DNA from: Phycisphaerae bacterium
GTDB lineage: Bacteria > Planctomycetota > Phycisphaerae > Phycisphaerales > SM1A02
Assembly (NCBI GenBank): GCA_018665385.1
Contig: JABJDN010000014.1
Coordinates: 1-5,774 of the forward strand
Direction of reading: 5' to 3'
Length of the DNA stretch: 5,774 bases
Shown: positions 1-5,762 of the stretch, in pieces
Numbering within the stretch: position 1 is the first letter of the stretch
Layout of the letters: each line of letters starts with the position of its first letter
Made by a program: the position numbers and the translations under genes
The notes under the pieces: model-generated
Told to the model about the DNA's origin: nothing
Database searches by the model: none
The model's input: the letters and a program-made list of their open reading frames with translations, nothing else

Positions 1-374
1 ACCAGATTAAAATCCAAGAAGAAAAAACAAGTGAGGCATATTTAAATTGGGAACTTACAGTTCTTAAAGCAATGGCAGAAGTTGAAATTTCCATGTTAAA
101 CTTAATTGAATCGGGGAAAGTGCAGGATGCAATGAATGATGCATCACAGTCACTATTTGAGGCATTAGTATTAACAAAGCAAGAACAAGAGGCAGGTGTT
201 GTTTTGATGCAATCAGTATTAAATGTAAGACTCAATTTTCTTGCAAGCCAGCTAGTTTTAGTTGAAAAAACTGGAGCCGTTTCCAACAATCTCGTTGCCT
301 TATATAAAGCATTAGGTGGCGATTGGGAAAACGAAAGACAAATAAAAGTTACTCAAATAAGGAATGAACAATGA
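1..374 (+). CDS. Outer membrane factor of RND efflux system (TolC/OprM/NodT type), 3' partial fragment
   Basis: This is the C-terminal end of an outer-membrane efflux channel; the frame is open from base 3 with no start needed, so the gene begins left of the window. About 123 residues are visible. The order of motifs is that of the second helical-barrel half of the OMF family: YLNWELTVLKAMAEVE (family pattern Y-x-x-TVLxALxEVE), a long helical segment with the QEAGVVLMQSVLNVR stretch (family pattern YRAGxxxxLxVLxAQR), and the closing LVALYKALGGDWE, a near-exact match to the family's usual LYKALGGGW ending. The protein forms a trimeric channel across the outer membrane and periplasm and receives substrate from the adaptor and pump encoded next. 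An internal ATG at 72 is not a credible start because the homologous region continues upstream of it. The TGA stop (372-374) overlaps the ATG of the adaptor gene. Family assignment is firm; the substrate is unknown. Confidence 0.93.
   Translation, partial: QIKIQEEKTSEAYLNWELTVLKAMAEVEISMLNLIESGKVQDAMNDASQSLFEALVLTKQEQEAGVVLMQSVLNVRLNFLASQLVLVEKTGAVSNNLVALYKALGGDWENERQIKVTQIRNEQ
359..364 (+). promoter_or_regulatory. Ribosome binding site of the adaptor gene, inside the OMF coding sequence
   Basis: AAGGAA lies six bases before the ATG at 371 and is within the last codons of the outer membrane factor gene. Together with the four-base ATGA stop/start overlap it supports 371 as the adaptor start and suggests translational coupling between the two genes. 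Confidence 0.6.
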
Positions 375-1510
375 GGAGATTCGCAGTAATAGCACTATTT
401 TTCTGTGCACTACTATCGTGCAAAGAAGAAGCTGTAACCCCAACAGCACTTCCCCTTGCAAGTGTTTCTGTTGAGAATGTATTTGCGATTGATATGCCTA
501 TACAGTTGATATTGCCTGGTACGACAAGCTCAGTGCAGGATGTTGAAGTGGAAGCTCGAGTTCAAGGATGGCTTACACAGAGACATTTTCAACAAGGGCA
601 AGAAGTGGTTAAAGGCGATTTGCTCTATGAAATAGATGCAACATCATTTGATTTGCAACGCATGCAGTCGATTGCCGTGATGGAATCAGCAGCAGTGCAA
701 TTAGACTATGCTCAGAAAGAATACGACAGAAATGAACCGCTTATAAAAACGGGCGCAGTTTCAATGCAAACTTTCGATCAACTGGAATCGCAACTTGAGG
801 AAGCGTTAGCTCAACTTGCACAAGCAGAAGCAGGGGTTGCACTTGCCGAGTTAAATGTAAGTTACTGTTCAATTCACGCGCCGATTTCCGGAATTATTGG
901 GAAAACGAATGTCGATGTTGGCACATTGATTGGTCCTGGTACGAATTCTACATTAGCTGAAATAGTCCAAATTAGTCCAATGTTTGTGGAGTTTTACCCG
1001 CCAGCAAATAGATTGCTGCAAATGAGCACAACAATAGACTCAAGTGAGGCATTGTCAATGCAAATTGTTTTTACTGAAAATCTTTCAGAAGGCCAGCCTT
1101 CTATCGGAGGAAGTGCACTGACAACTAATAGTGTAAATGGTTCGCTTGTATTCGTTGACAATACTATCCGTTCGTCCACTTCGACATTTCTTGCGCGAGG
1201 CGAATTTATTAATGAGAGGAAAAACCTCCCGGGTACATATGCCGAAGTAATTTTACAATTAAGTGTTGTAAAAGGGGCGCTTATGATTCCTTCAAAAGCC
1301 GTGATGCAGCAGTCAGGCGGTTATTTTGTTTGGACGGTTTCATCTGAAAGTAAAGCGGAAATTACACCAATAACCCTTGGAGCAATTCAAGGAGATTACC
1401 AGCATGTACTATCTGGTTTGACTATTGGCGAAGCAGTTATCATTGAGGGTGCTTCTAGCTTGCACTCTGGCACAAGTGTGAAAATTACGAATCCAACAGA
1501 AGCAAAGTAG
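371..1510 (+). CDS. RND efflux periplasmic adaptor lipoprotein (membrane fusion protein, HlyD/AcrA class)
   Basis: The 379-residue product is a periplasmic adaptor that joins the RND pump to the outer-membrane channel. Residues 2-16 form a basic then hydrophobic signal ending in the lipobox LLSC, with Cys17 as the predicted lipidated residue, so it should be an inner-membrane-anchored lipoprotein like AcrA and MexA. Lys18 follows the cysteine. The first half of the lipoyl/barrel-sandwich domain is at about 57-90 (ARVQGW, then GQEVVKGDLLYEID). An alpha-hairpin coiled coil rich in Gln, Glu and Ala spans about 92-162. The second lipoyl half is at about 163-190 (IHAPISGIIG, then VDVGTLIGPG). The beta-barrel and membrane-proximal domains follow (PGTYAEVILQL; ending near residue 379). 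Length is close to the 397 residues of AcrA. The start is supported by AAGGAA six bases upstream and by the lipoprotein signal starting immediately. It overlaps the OMF gene by four bases and is followed by the pump gene after six bases. Substrate cannot be read from the sequence. Confidence 0.95.
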   Translation: MRRFAVIALFFCALLSCKEEAVTPTALPLASVSVENVFAIDMPIQLILPGTTSSVQDVEVEARVQGWLTQRHFQQGQEVVKGDLLYEIDATSFDLQRMQSIAVMESAAVQLDYAQKEYDRNEPLIKTGAVSMQTFDQLESQLEEALAQLAQAEAGVALAELNVSYCSIHAPISGIIGKTNVDVGTLIGPGTNSTLAEIVQISPMFVEFYPPANRLLQMSTTIDSSEALSMQIVFTENLSEGQPSIGGSALTTNSVNGSLVFVDNTIRSSTSTFLARGEFINERKNLPGTYAEVILQLSVVKGALMIPSKAVMQQSGGYFVWTVSSESKAEITPITLGAIQGDYQHVLSGLTIGEAVIIEGASSLHSGTSVKITNPTEAK

Positions 1511-1516
1511 CACCAC

Positions 1517-4500
1517 GTGACACCAATATTTTTTATTAAAAGACCAATATTTGCGATATGTATCGCAATTTTAATGGTACTCGTCGGTGGGATATGCATA
1601 TTTCTCTTGCCTGTTGCTCAGTTTCCAGAAGTTACTCCACCCCAAGTTCAAATAACTTCGGGATATCCGGGTGCAAGTTCCCAAGTTGTTTCGGACATCA
1701 TTACAACGCCAATTGAAGAGCAAGTCAATGGTGTAGAGAACATGATGTACATGTCGTCGAACAGTACCAATAACGGTGCATCAAGCATTACCATCTCGTT
1801 TAATATTGGTACAGATTTGGACATGGCAGCAGTCGATGTTCAAAATCGAGTGGACCAAGCAATGGCAGTTATGCCAGACATCGTGCAACGAGCGGGTATA
1901 TCAGTTACAAAACAATCAACAACTATGCTCGCTATTGTGAGCTTGTTTTCCAATAGCAATACGTATGACAGTGTCTTCATGGGGAACTATGCAGACATTC
2001 ATTTATACGATGAATTGAAGCGGGTTCCAGGAGTTGGCAGCATTACAATTTTTGGTTTGAAAGAGTACGCGATGCGTGTTTGGCTTGACCCATTGAAAAT
2101 GTCTAAAATGGGCATTTCGCCAGAGATGATTTCATCAGCGATCAGTAAACAAAACATTCAAATTGTTGCCGGGCAAGTTGGTTCTCTGCCATTGAACAAC
2201 CCTACCGCACATACAATTCAATTGTCAGCAAAAGGCCGTCTTGCAGATGTAGATGAATTCGAAAGCATCATTATTCGCAGTGAAGGTGGTGCAATTGTTC
2301 GCCTCCGTGATATTGCTAGAGTTGAATTAGGAGCTCAAACATATGATTCAAACAGCACACTCAATGGAAATCCTTCTACATCTATGGGCATATATCAATT
2401 GCCAGGTGCGAATGCGCTGACAGTAACCGCAGGCGTGAAGGCTGCCATGAAGCGGCTTTCTAAAAACTTTCCGACCGATTTAAAGTATCAAATGACATTC
2501 GACACTTCAGAATTTGTGCGAATCTCTTTAATTGAGCTCGTTGTTACCTTGCTCGAAGCAATTGGATTAGTTGTTTTAGTCATTTTTGTTTTCTTGCAAA
2601 GTTGGCGTGCTGCTTTAATCCCCATTGTTGCTATTCCAGTGTCATTAATTGGCACTTTTGCGATAATGATGGCATTTGGTTTTTCAATCAACACGCTAAC
2701 ACTCCTTGGTCTTGTTCTCGCAATAGGCTTAGTTGTTGACGATGCAATTGTTGTTGTCGAAAATGTAGAAAGGCAGCTAGAAAAAGGAAATGTTTCTGTA
2801 CGAAAAGCAACCGCGATTGCAATGCGTGAGGTTACAGGGCCAATTGTGGCAACTTCCCTGGTGCTTCTAGCAGTATTTATTCCAGCATCATTTGTTCCGG
2901 GGATAAGTGGCCAACTTTATAATCAGTTTTCATTGACAATTGCATTTAGTGTAATTTTATCTTCCATTAACTCATTGTCTTTAAGCCCTGCGCTTTGCGG
3001 TGTTTTACTTCGATTTAAAAAAGACGAAGATAGATGGAGCTTCTTTCGTTGGTTTAATAGTGTATTTGACAGAGCGGGTGATTTGTATGCAATGTCAGTT
3101 CAAAAACTTTCCAAAATTTGGATGCTCGTCCTAGTAGTTTTTGGAGTGTTGATTTTCATAACTGGCTATGTCGCCTTGCATATGCCAACTGGCTTTGTCC
3201 CTGAAGAAGACCAAGGATATTTTTTCGTAGGTTTCAGCGGTTCGCCGGGTATGTCTCTTGCTACTACCGATGAAGCATCTGAAGAACTTATTGAAATCAT
3301 GCTCGCTCAAGAAGGCATAGCAGATGTTGTTGTTATAACAGGTGTAGATTTTTTAAGTGGTTTTACTGCAAATGCAGCATCAGGAATGGCGATACCAATT
3401 TTAACAAATTGGAATGATAGAACCACGGAAGAATTAAGTGTATGGGGCATCATGGATAGTTTGCGAGAAAAATTTTCAGCAGTTCAGCCTGTGGCTGTTC
3501 AAGTATTCAATGCTCCTGCAATTAATGGTCTTGGCAAAACAGGTGGCTTTGCATTTCAAATTCGCGATCTTAACGCGCAAGGAGCAGCTGCTCTTGGGAA
3601 AGTCACCGGCGAATTTATAGAGCGTATCTCTACTCTTGATGAAATTAGTTTTGCCATTTCGACATTTTCAAGCAATACGCCAATGTACCATTTAGAAATA
3701 GATCGCACTAAAGCAAGTGCCCTTGGAGTAGATTTGTCATCCTTATTTGATGTACTTCAATATAATTTAGCTTCTGTCTATGTAAATGATTTTAATAAAT
3801 ACGGGAAGGTGTACCAGGTTATTGTTCAAGCAGAAGGTGGTAGTAGAAGAACAGCACAGGATATTGGGAATTTAGAAGTACTAAACGCCGCGGGTGATGC
3901 AATTCCACTTTCTGAACTAGTTGAAATACAAGCAGAACTTGGCAGCGAAAATTTAGCGCATTACAACATGTATACTTCTGCTCAAGTCATGGGGGCGTCA
4001 ACACCAGGATTTAGTTCTGGCGAAAGTATTAAAGCTATTTGGGAAGAAGTAAAGAATTTGCCTCAAGGTTTTGACTTTCTTTGGACTGATATTGTTTACC
4101 AACAAATCGAGGCCATTAAAGCGATTCCAATAATTTTTGGCTTGGCGATATTAATTGTCTTTTTGTTTCTTGCAGCGCAATATGAAAGTTGGACTATCCC
4201 ATTTATGATTTTGCTTACAGCACCACTTGCAATTTTAGGTGCTATTCTTGCATTAAAAATGCGTAGTCTAGATTTAGATATTTACGGACAAATTGGCTTG
4301 ATTCTGTTGATAGGTTTGGCATCTAAAAATGCAATTTTGATTGTGGAGTTTGCAAAGAAAAACAGAGAGTCAGGAATGAGTATTATTGATTCGGCAACTC
4401 AAGCTGCGAAATTACGACTCCGCCCAATTCTTATGACTGCTTTTGCATTTATTTTAGGTGTTATGCCACTTCTTATTGCAACTGGTGCAGGCGCTAGTAG

Positions 4501-4648
4501 CCGACATTCCATAGGCACAACAGTTTTTGGAGGAATGTTGGCAGCAACATTTTTAAGTCTTGTATTTGTCCCTGTATTTTATATTGTGATTGAATCGCTA
4601 CGAGAAAAGTGTGGTTTCACGAGTGTTATTGATGACGAAGAACTTTAA
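1517..4648 (+). CDS. RND multidrug-type efflux transporter, HAE1 family (AcrB/MexF-like), inner-membrane pump
   Basis: This 1043-residue protein is a complete RND proton antiporter of the hydrophobe/amphiphile efflux-1 family; AcrB has 1049 residues. It starts MTPIFFIKRPIFA, the family's canonical N-terminus, which fixes the GTG at 1517 as the start despite a weak ribosome binding site (AAG at 1505-1507 at best). TM1 is about 10-32. The first porter and docking half follows (QFPEVTPPQVQITSGYPGAS; MMYMSSNS near 76-83). TM2-TM6 lie at about 335-495, with FLQSWRAALIP and the TM4 motif GLVVDDAIVVVEN. The second periplasmic half is about 556-865 (MPTGFVPEEDQGYFF; PAINGLG at 668-673; YVNDFNKYGKVY). 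TM8-TM12 are about 866-1026. The proton-relay residues known from AcrB are all present: Asp408 and Asp409 (AcrB D407/D408), Lys937 (K940), Arg967 (R971) and Thr974 (T978). The pump should therefore be active. The substrate is not determined: the switch-loop region near 611-625 (DFLSGFTANAASG) differs from AcrB. It is cotranscribed with the adaptor and channel genes. Confidence 0.96.
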   Translation: MTPIFFIKRPIFAICIAILMVLVGGICIFLLPVAQFPEVTPPQVQITSGYPGASSQVVSDIITTPIEEQVNGVENMMYMSSNSTNNGASSITISFNIGTDLDMAAVDVQNRVDQAMAVMPDIVQRAGISVTKQSTTMLAIVSLFSNSNTYDSVFMGNYADIHLYDELKRVPGVGSITIFGLKEYAMRVWLDPLKMSKMGISPEMISSAISKQNIQIVAGQVGSLPLNNPTAHTIQLSAKGRLADVDEFESIIIRSEGGAIVRLRDIARVELGAQTYDSNSTLNGNPSTSMGIYQLPGANALTVTAGVKAAMKRLSKNFPTDLKYQMTFDTSEFVRISLIELVVTLLEAIGLVVLVIFVFLQSWRAALIPIVAIPVSLIGTFAIMMAFGFSINTLTLLGLVLAIGLVVDDAIVVVENVERQLEKGNVSVRKATAIAMREVTGPIVATSLVLLAVFIPASFVPGISGQLYNQFSLTIAFSVILSSINSLSLSPALCGVLLRFKKDEDRWSFFRWFNSVFDRAGDLYAMSVQKLSKIWMLVLVVFGVLIFITGYVALHMPTGFVPEEDQGYFFVGFSGSPGMSLATTDEASEELIEIMLAQEGIADVVVITGVDFLSGFTANAASGMAIPILTNWNDRTTEELSVWGIMDSLREKFSAVQPVAVQVFNAPAINGLGKTGGFAFQIRDLNAQGAAALGKVTGEFIERISTLDEISFAISTFSSNTPMYHLEIDRTKASALGVDLSSLFDVLQYNLASVYVNDFNKYGKVYQVIVQAEGGSRRTAQDIGNLEVLNAAGDAIPLSELVEIQAELGSENLAHYNMYTSAQVMGASTPGFSSGESIKAIWEEVKNLPQGFDFLWTDIVYQQIEAIKAIPIIFGLAILIVFLFLAAQYESWTIPFMILLTAPLAILGAILALKMRSLDLDIYGQIGLILLIGLASKNAILIVEFAKKNRESGMSIIDSATQAAKLRLRPILMTAFAFILGVMPLLIATGAGASSRHSIGTTVFGGMLAATFLSLVFVPVFYIVIESLREKCGFTSVIDDEEL

Positions 4649-4757
4649 TACCCGCGATTTATATGATTGCGCTACATAACCAGTAATTGCTTCAGGCAAG
4701 TGATTCGAGCTAGCTGAAGAACTCATGATCGGTATGCATAGAAAATTGTCTATGGGT
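4649..4757. other. Convergent intergenic region without a clear terminator
   Basis: This stretch separates the 3' ends of the pump gene and the PEP-CTERM gene. Two weak inverted repeats are visible: CTTCAG at 4690-4695 with CTGAAG at 4714-4719 (18-base loop), and CATAG at 4737-4741 with CTATG at 4750-4754 (8-base loop). Neither is GC-rich or followed by a T run on either strand, so I cannot call an intrinsic terminator. Termination may be Rho-dependent or occur by convergence. No coding potential is evident. Confidence 0.5.
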
Positions 4758-5348
4758 TTACGACCTTCTTCTTCTGGTTGTGAATGCTGCAATAGATAAT
4801 AGTGCAAGTGCTGAGGGTGCTGGTACAAATATCATTCCAAAATAATCTAATTCAGATTCCATTCCAGCTGGAAATATTGTGTTCTGATTATATGTTGCTC
4901 CCATCCAAAATGCTTTACCCCAGTTTTCCATGCCCGTCAGATTTGCATCAGTAAGATTTGCTGAAAATAAGTTTGCCCCATAGACATTGGTAAAACTTAA
5001 ATCTGCATACGATAAATCAGAAAACGAAAAATTTGCTTCAGAGAGTACTGCATTGAATAAATTGGCAGAAGTCAAAAATGAATGTGCAAAGTTTGAACCA
5101 GTCAAATGTGCAAACATAAGGTTTGTTTCTTCAAAATTAGAATGATGCAGATTTGCCCAATCTAAATCTGCCCACCATAAGTTTTGCCCAGAAAAATCTG
5201 CATACGGTACCGCAGTAGATTCAGATAGCCAGATTGATTGATCTCCGTCACCATCATACCACTGATAAATATCAGCATTAGATATTGACGCAATGCAAAG
5301 AGACATTGCACAAGTAAACAATTGTTGATTCATTCTAACTATTATCAT
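4758..5348 (-). CDS. Exported pentapeptide-repeat protein with PEP-CTERM-type sorting tail
   Basis: The 196-residue product has three parts. Residues 1-25 are a secretion signal: Arg5, a hydrophobic core (about 10-22) and a predicted cleavage site after SNA25. After the mature start DIYQW comes the acidic stretch YDGDGDQS, then 18 consecutive pentapeptide repeats (about 50-139, A/S/T-N/D-L/F-x-x), predicted to fold as a right-handed quadrilateral beta-helix of about 4.5 turns. A short linker (ATYNQNTIFPAGM) leads to the tail at 175-196: VPAPSA, a hydrophobic helix, then RRRRS. This matches the tripartite PEP-CTERM signal recognised by exosortases, in the VPAP variant common in Planctomycetota. 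The protein is thus probably membrane-held, then cleaved and moved to the cell surface. Its molecular role is unknown. Two starts are possible: ATG 5348 (AGAAG only two bases upstream) and ATG 5333 (MNQQLF, a neater signal peptide, no clear ribosome site). The gene converges on the efflux operon and has its own promoter. Confidence 0.88.
   Translation of the reverse strand: MIIVRMNQQLFTCAMSLCIASISNADIYQWYDGDGDQSIWLSESTAVPYADFSGQNLWWADLDWANLHHSNFEETNLMFAHLTGSNFAHSFLTSANLFNAVLSEANFSFSDLSYADLSFTNVYGANLFSANLTDANLTGMENWGKAFWMGATYNQNTIFPAGMESELDYFGMIFVPAPSALALLSIAAFTTRRRRS
4932..5201 (-). repeat. Eighteen in-frame pentapeptide-repeat units (15-bp periodic coding repeat)
   Basis: Residues 50-139 of the PEP-CTERM protein divide without gaps into 18 five-residue units, for example ADLDW, ANLHH, SNFEE, ANLFN, ANLTD and ANLTG. 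The central position is Leu, Phe or once Val in every unit, and the i-2 position is nearly always Ala, Ser or Thr. The repeat is also visible in DNA as recurrent GCAAATTT/GCAGATTT-like words on the coding strand with 15-base spacing. Units 2 and 3 (QNLWW, ADLDW) put Trp residues on the outward-facing positions. Confidence 0.85.
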
Positions 5349-5369
5349 ATCTTCTAAACTTCCAAATTT

Positions 5370-5398
5370 ATTCTAATGAATAATGGTGATAATAACAA
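5370..5398 (-). promoter_or_regulatory. Sigma70-like promoter of the PEP-CTERM gene
   Basis: Read on the - strand, TTGTTA (5398-5393, 4 of 6 to TTGACA) and TAGAAT (5375-5370, 5 of 6 to TATAAT) are separated by exactly 17 bases. Transcription would begin near 5363, giving a leader of only about 15 bases to the ATG at 5348 or about 30 to the ATG at 5333. The AT-rich background makes chance matches possible. Confidence 0.45.
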
Positions 5399-5541
5399 GT
5401 AAATAGCTGAGTTTTATGCAGAACACGCTATAAGGGCATGCTGGGGAGGTGCTTTCTACTTCTAGAAGACCAACACACGAAACTATCGTGTTAAGCGTCT
5501 TTTTTCATTCGCGGGTTCTAACACTCACTAGCCCCGCCTAT
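5399..5541. other. Non-coding stretch, possibly containing a small + strand transcript
   Basis: No convincing open reading frame exists on either strand. Visible elements on the + strand are TATAAG at 5429-5434 (5 of 6 to a -10 box but with no good -35 box), the purine run GGGGAGG at 5442-5448, the perfect ten-base palindrome CTTCTAGAAG at 5459-5468, the terminator-like hairpin described separately, and a further inverted repeat GCGGG (5511-5515) with CCCGC (5533-5537) not followed by T residues. It could hold a short RNA of roughly 65-70 bases, or simply be spacer. Confidence 0.3.
5464..5505 (+). terminator. Candidate intrinsic terminator on the + strand
   Basis: An inner stem ACACGA (5475-5480) with TCGTGT (5486-5491) closes a five-base loop. 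After a small internal loop an outer stem AGAAGAC (5464-5470) with GTCTTTT (5497-5503, one G-T pair) leads into a six-T run at 5500-5505. The T run is on the + strand side only, so it would stop rightward transcription. There is no + strand gene between 4648 and here, so the transcript it ends is either an unannotated RNA or read-through antisense to the PEP-CTERM gene. Confidence 0.45.
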
Positions 5542-5578
5542 AAATAAAACAACCCCCACTGCGAGGGCAGAGGGGTTG
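5542..5578 (-). terminator. Strong intrinsic terminator of the small membrane-protein gene
   Basis: Read on the - strand, CAACCCC (5578-5572) pairs with GGGGGTTG (5557-5550, one G bulged), enclosing a second perfect stem CTGC (5570-5567)/GCAG (5562-5559) with loop CCTC. A T-rich tail TTTTATTT (5549-5542) follows. It begins seven bases after the TAA stop of the 48-residue gene, which supports that gene as a real transcription unit. Confidence 0.85.
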
Positions 5579-5584
5579 GGCAAC

Positions 5585-5731
5585 TTAGGTCAGAACACCA
5601 AGAATTAGGATAACGGTATAGAGGCAGAAGATGACCATAAAAAAGGATGCAACCCAATGTATCCAATCAACTTTACTTTTAATCAATTCGACCTGCTGTT
5701 CAATCTTTTCCATTCGTTCTTCGTTTTGCAT
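5585..5731 (-). CDS. Small (48-residue) coiled-coil, single-helix membrane protein of unknown function
   Basis: I do not recognise a family. Residues 1-22 are strongly charged (MQNEERMEKIEQQ...) and carry a clean heptad pattern of hydrophobics at M7, I10, V14, I17, V21 and I24, predicting a short parallel coiled coil or amphipathic helix. Residues 26-47 are a continuous hydrophobic segment (WVASFFMVIFCLY..., ending LGVLT) long enough for one transmembrane helix, with the charged end most likely cytoplasmic. Support for a real gene is the AAGGAG ribosome site (5745-5740) eight bases before the ATG, a TAA stop, and an intrinsic terminator directly behind it. An in-frame ATG at 5755 would add eight residues but would place AAGGAG inside the gene, so I prefer 5731. 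It is too small for most automatic gene callers. It might oligomerise in the membrane or tether or regulate a larger membrane complex; no partner is visible in the window. Confidence 0.72.
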   Translation of the reverse strand: MQNEERMEKIEQQVELIKSKVDWIHWVASFFMVIFCLYTVILILGVLT

Positions 5732-5762
5732 ATGCAATGCTCCTTCACTGTGCATTATGCAT
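5732..5762 (-). promoter_or_regulatory. Leader hairpin displaying the Shine-Dalgarno sequence of the small membrane-protein gene
   Basis: Read on the - strand, ATGC (5762-5759) and AATGC (5756-5752), separated by a two-base AT bulge, pair with GCATT (5740-5736) and GCAT (5735-5732), giving nine base pairs. The 11-base loop ACAGTGAAGGA carries most of the ribosome site AAGGAG, whose last G closes the stem, and the ATG follows the stem directly. This could modulate ribosome access. The 12-base palindrome TTGCATATGCAA (5726-5737) over the start codon and TGCATTATGCA (5751-5761) form the same arms, so a DNA-binding site is an alternative. Confidence 0.45.

Noticed and set aside
72..374. Treating the 100-residue frame from ATG 72 as a complete small gene
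   Set aside because: The same frame is open to the left edge and the residues before Met are clearly part of the outer membrane factor family, so this is a truncated view of a longer gene.
994..1179. Antisense frames inside the adaptor and pump genes (also around 1396-1599, 2488-2694 and the + frame at 3438-3620)
   Set aside because: Each lies entirely or mostly within a strongly conserved gene in another frame and has no ribosome site or domain to support it.
4598..4828. A 76-codon - strand frame across the convergent junction
   Set aside because: It overlaps the 3' end of the pump gene and the tail of the PEP-CTERM gene in another frame, and its translation is low-complexity with no recognisable domain.
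5378..5396. Fur-box-like AT repeats (AATAAT GGT GATAAT) inside the PEP-CTERM promoter
   Set aside because: The hexamers are offset by three bases and lack the inverted third hexamer; in AT-rich DNA such a partial match is expected by chance.
5438..5494. An 18-codon + strand reading frame beginning ATG CTG GGG and ending in TAA within the terminator-like hairpin, resembling an attenuator leader peptide
   Set aside because: There is no + strand gene downstream for it to control, the nearest AAGGG lies only one base from the ATG, and its codons show no run of a single amino acid.
5511..5537. Possible tRNA T-arm (GCGGGTTCTAAC followed by CCCCGCC)
   Set aside because: The loop has 17 bases rather than seven, the TTCGA core is missing, and no acceptor, D or anticodon arm can be built upstream.
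5474..5581. Integron attC-like cores (GTTAAGC at 5490-5496 and GTTGGGC at 5575-5581 fit GTTRRRY)
   Set aside because: No complementary RYYYAAC partner sits at a suitable distance, and the GTTGGGC copy begins inside the arm of an ordinary terminator stem. No integrase or cassette structure is present.
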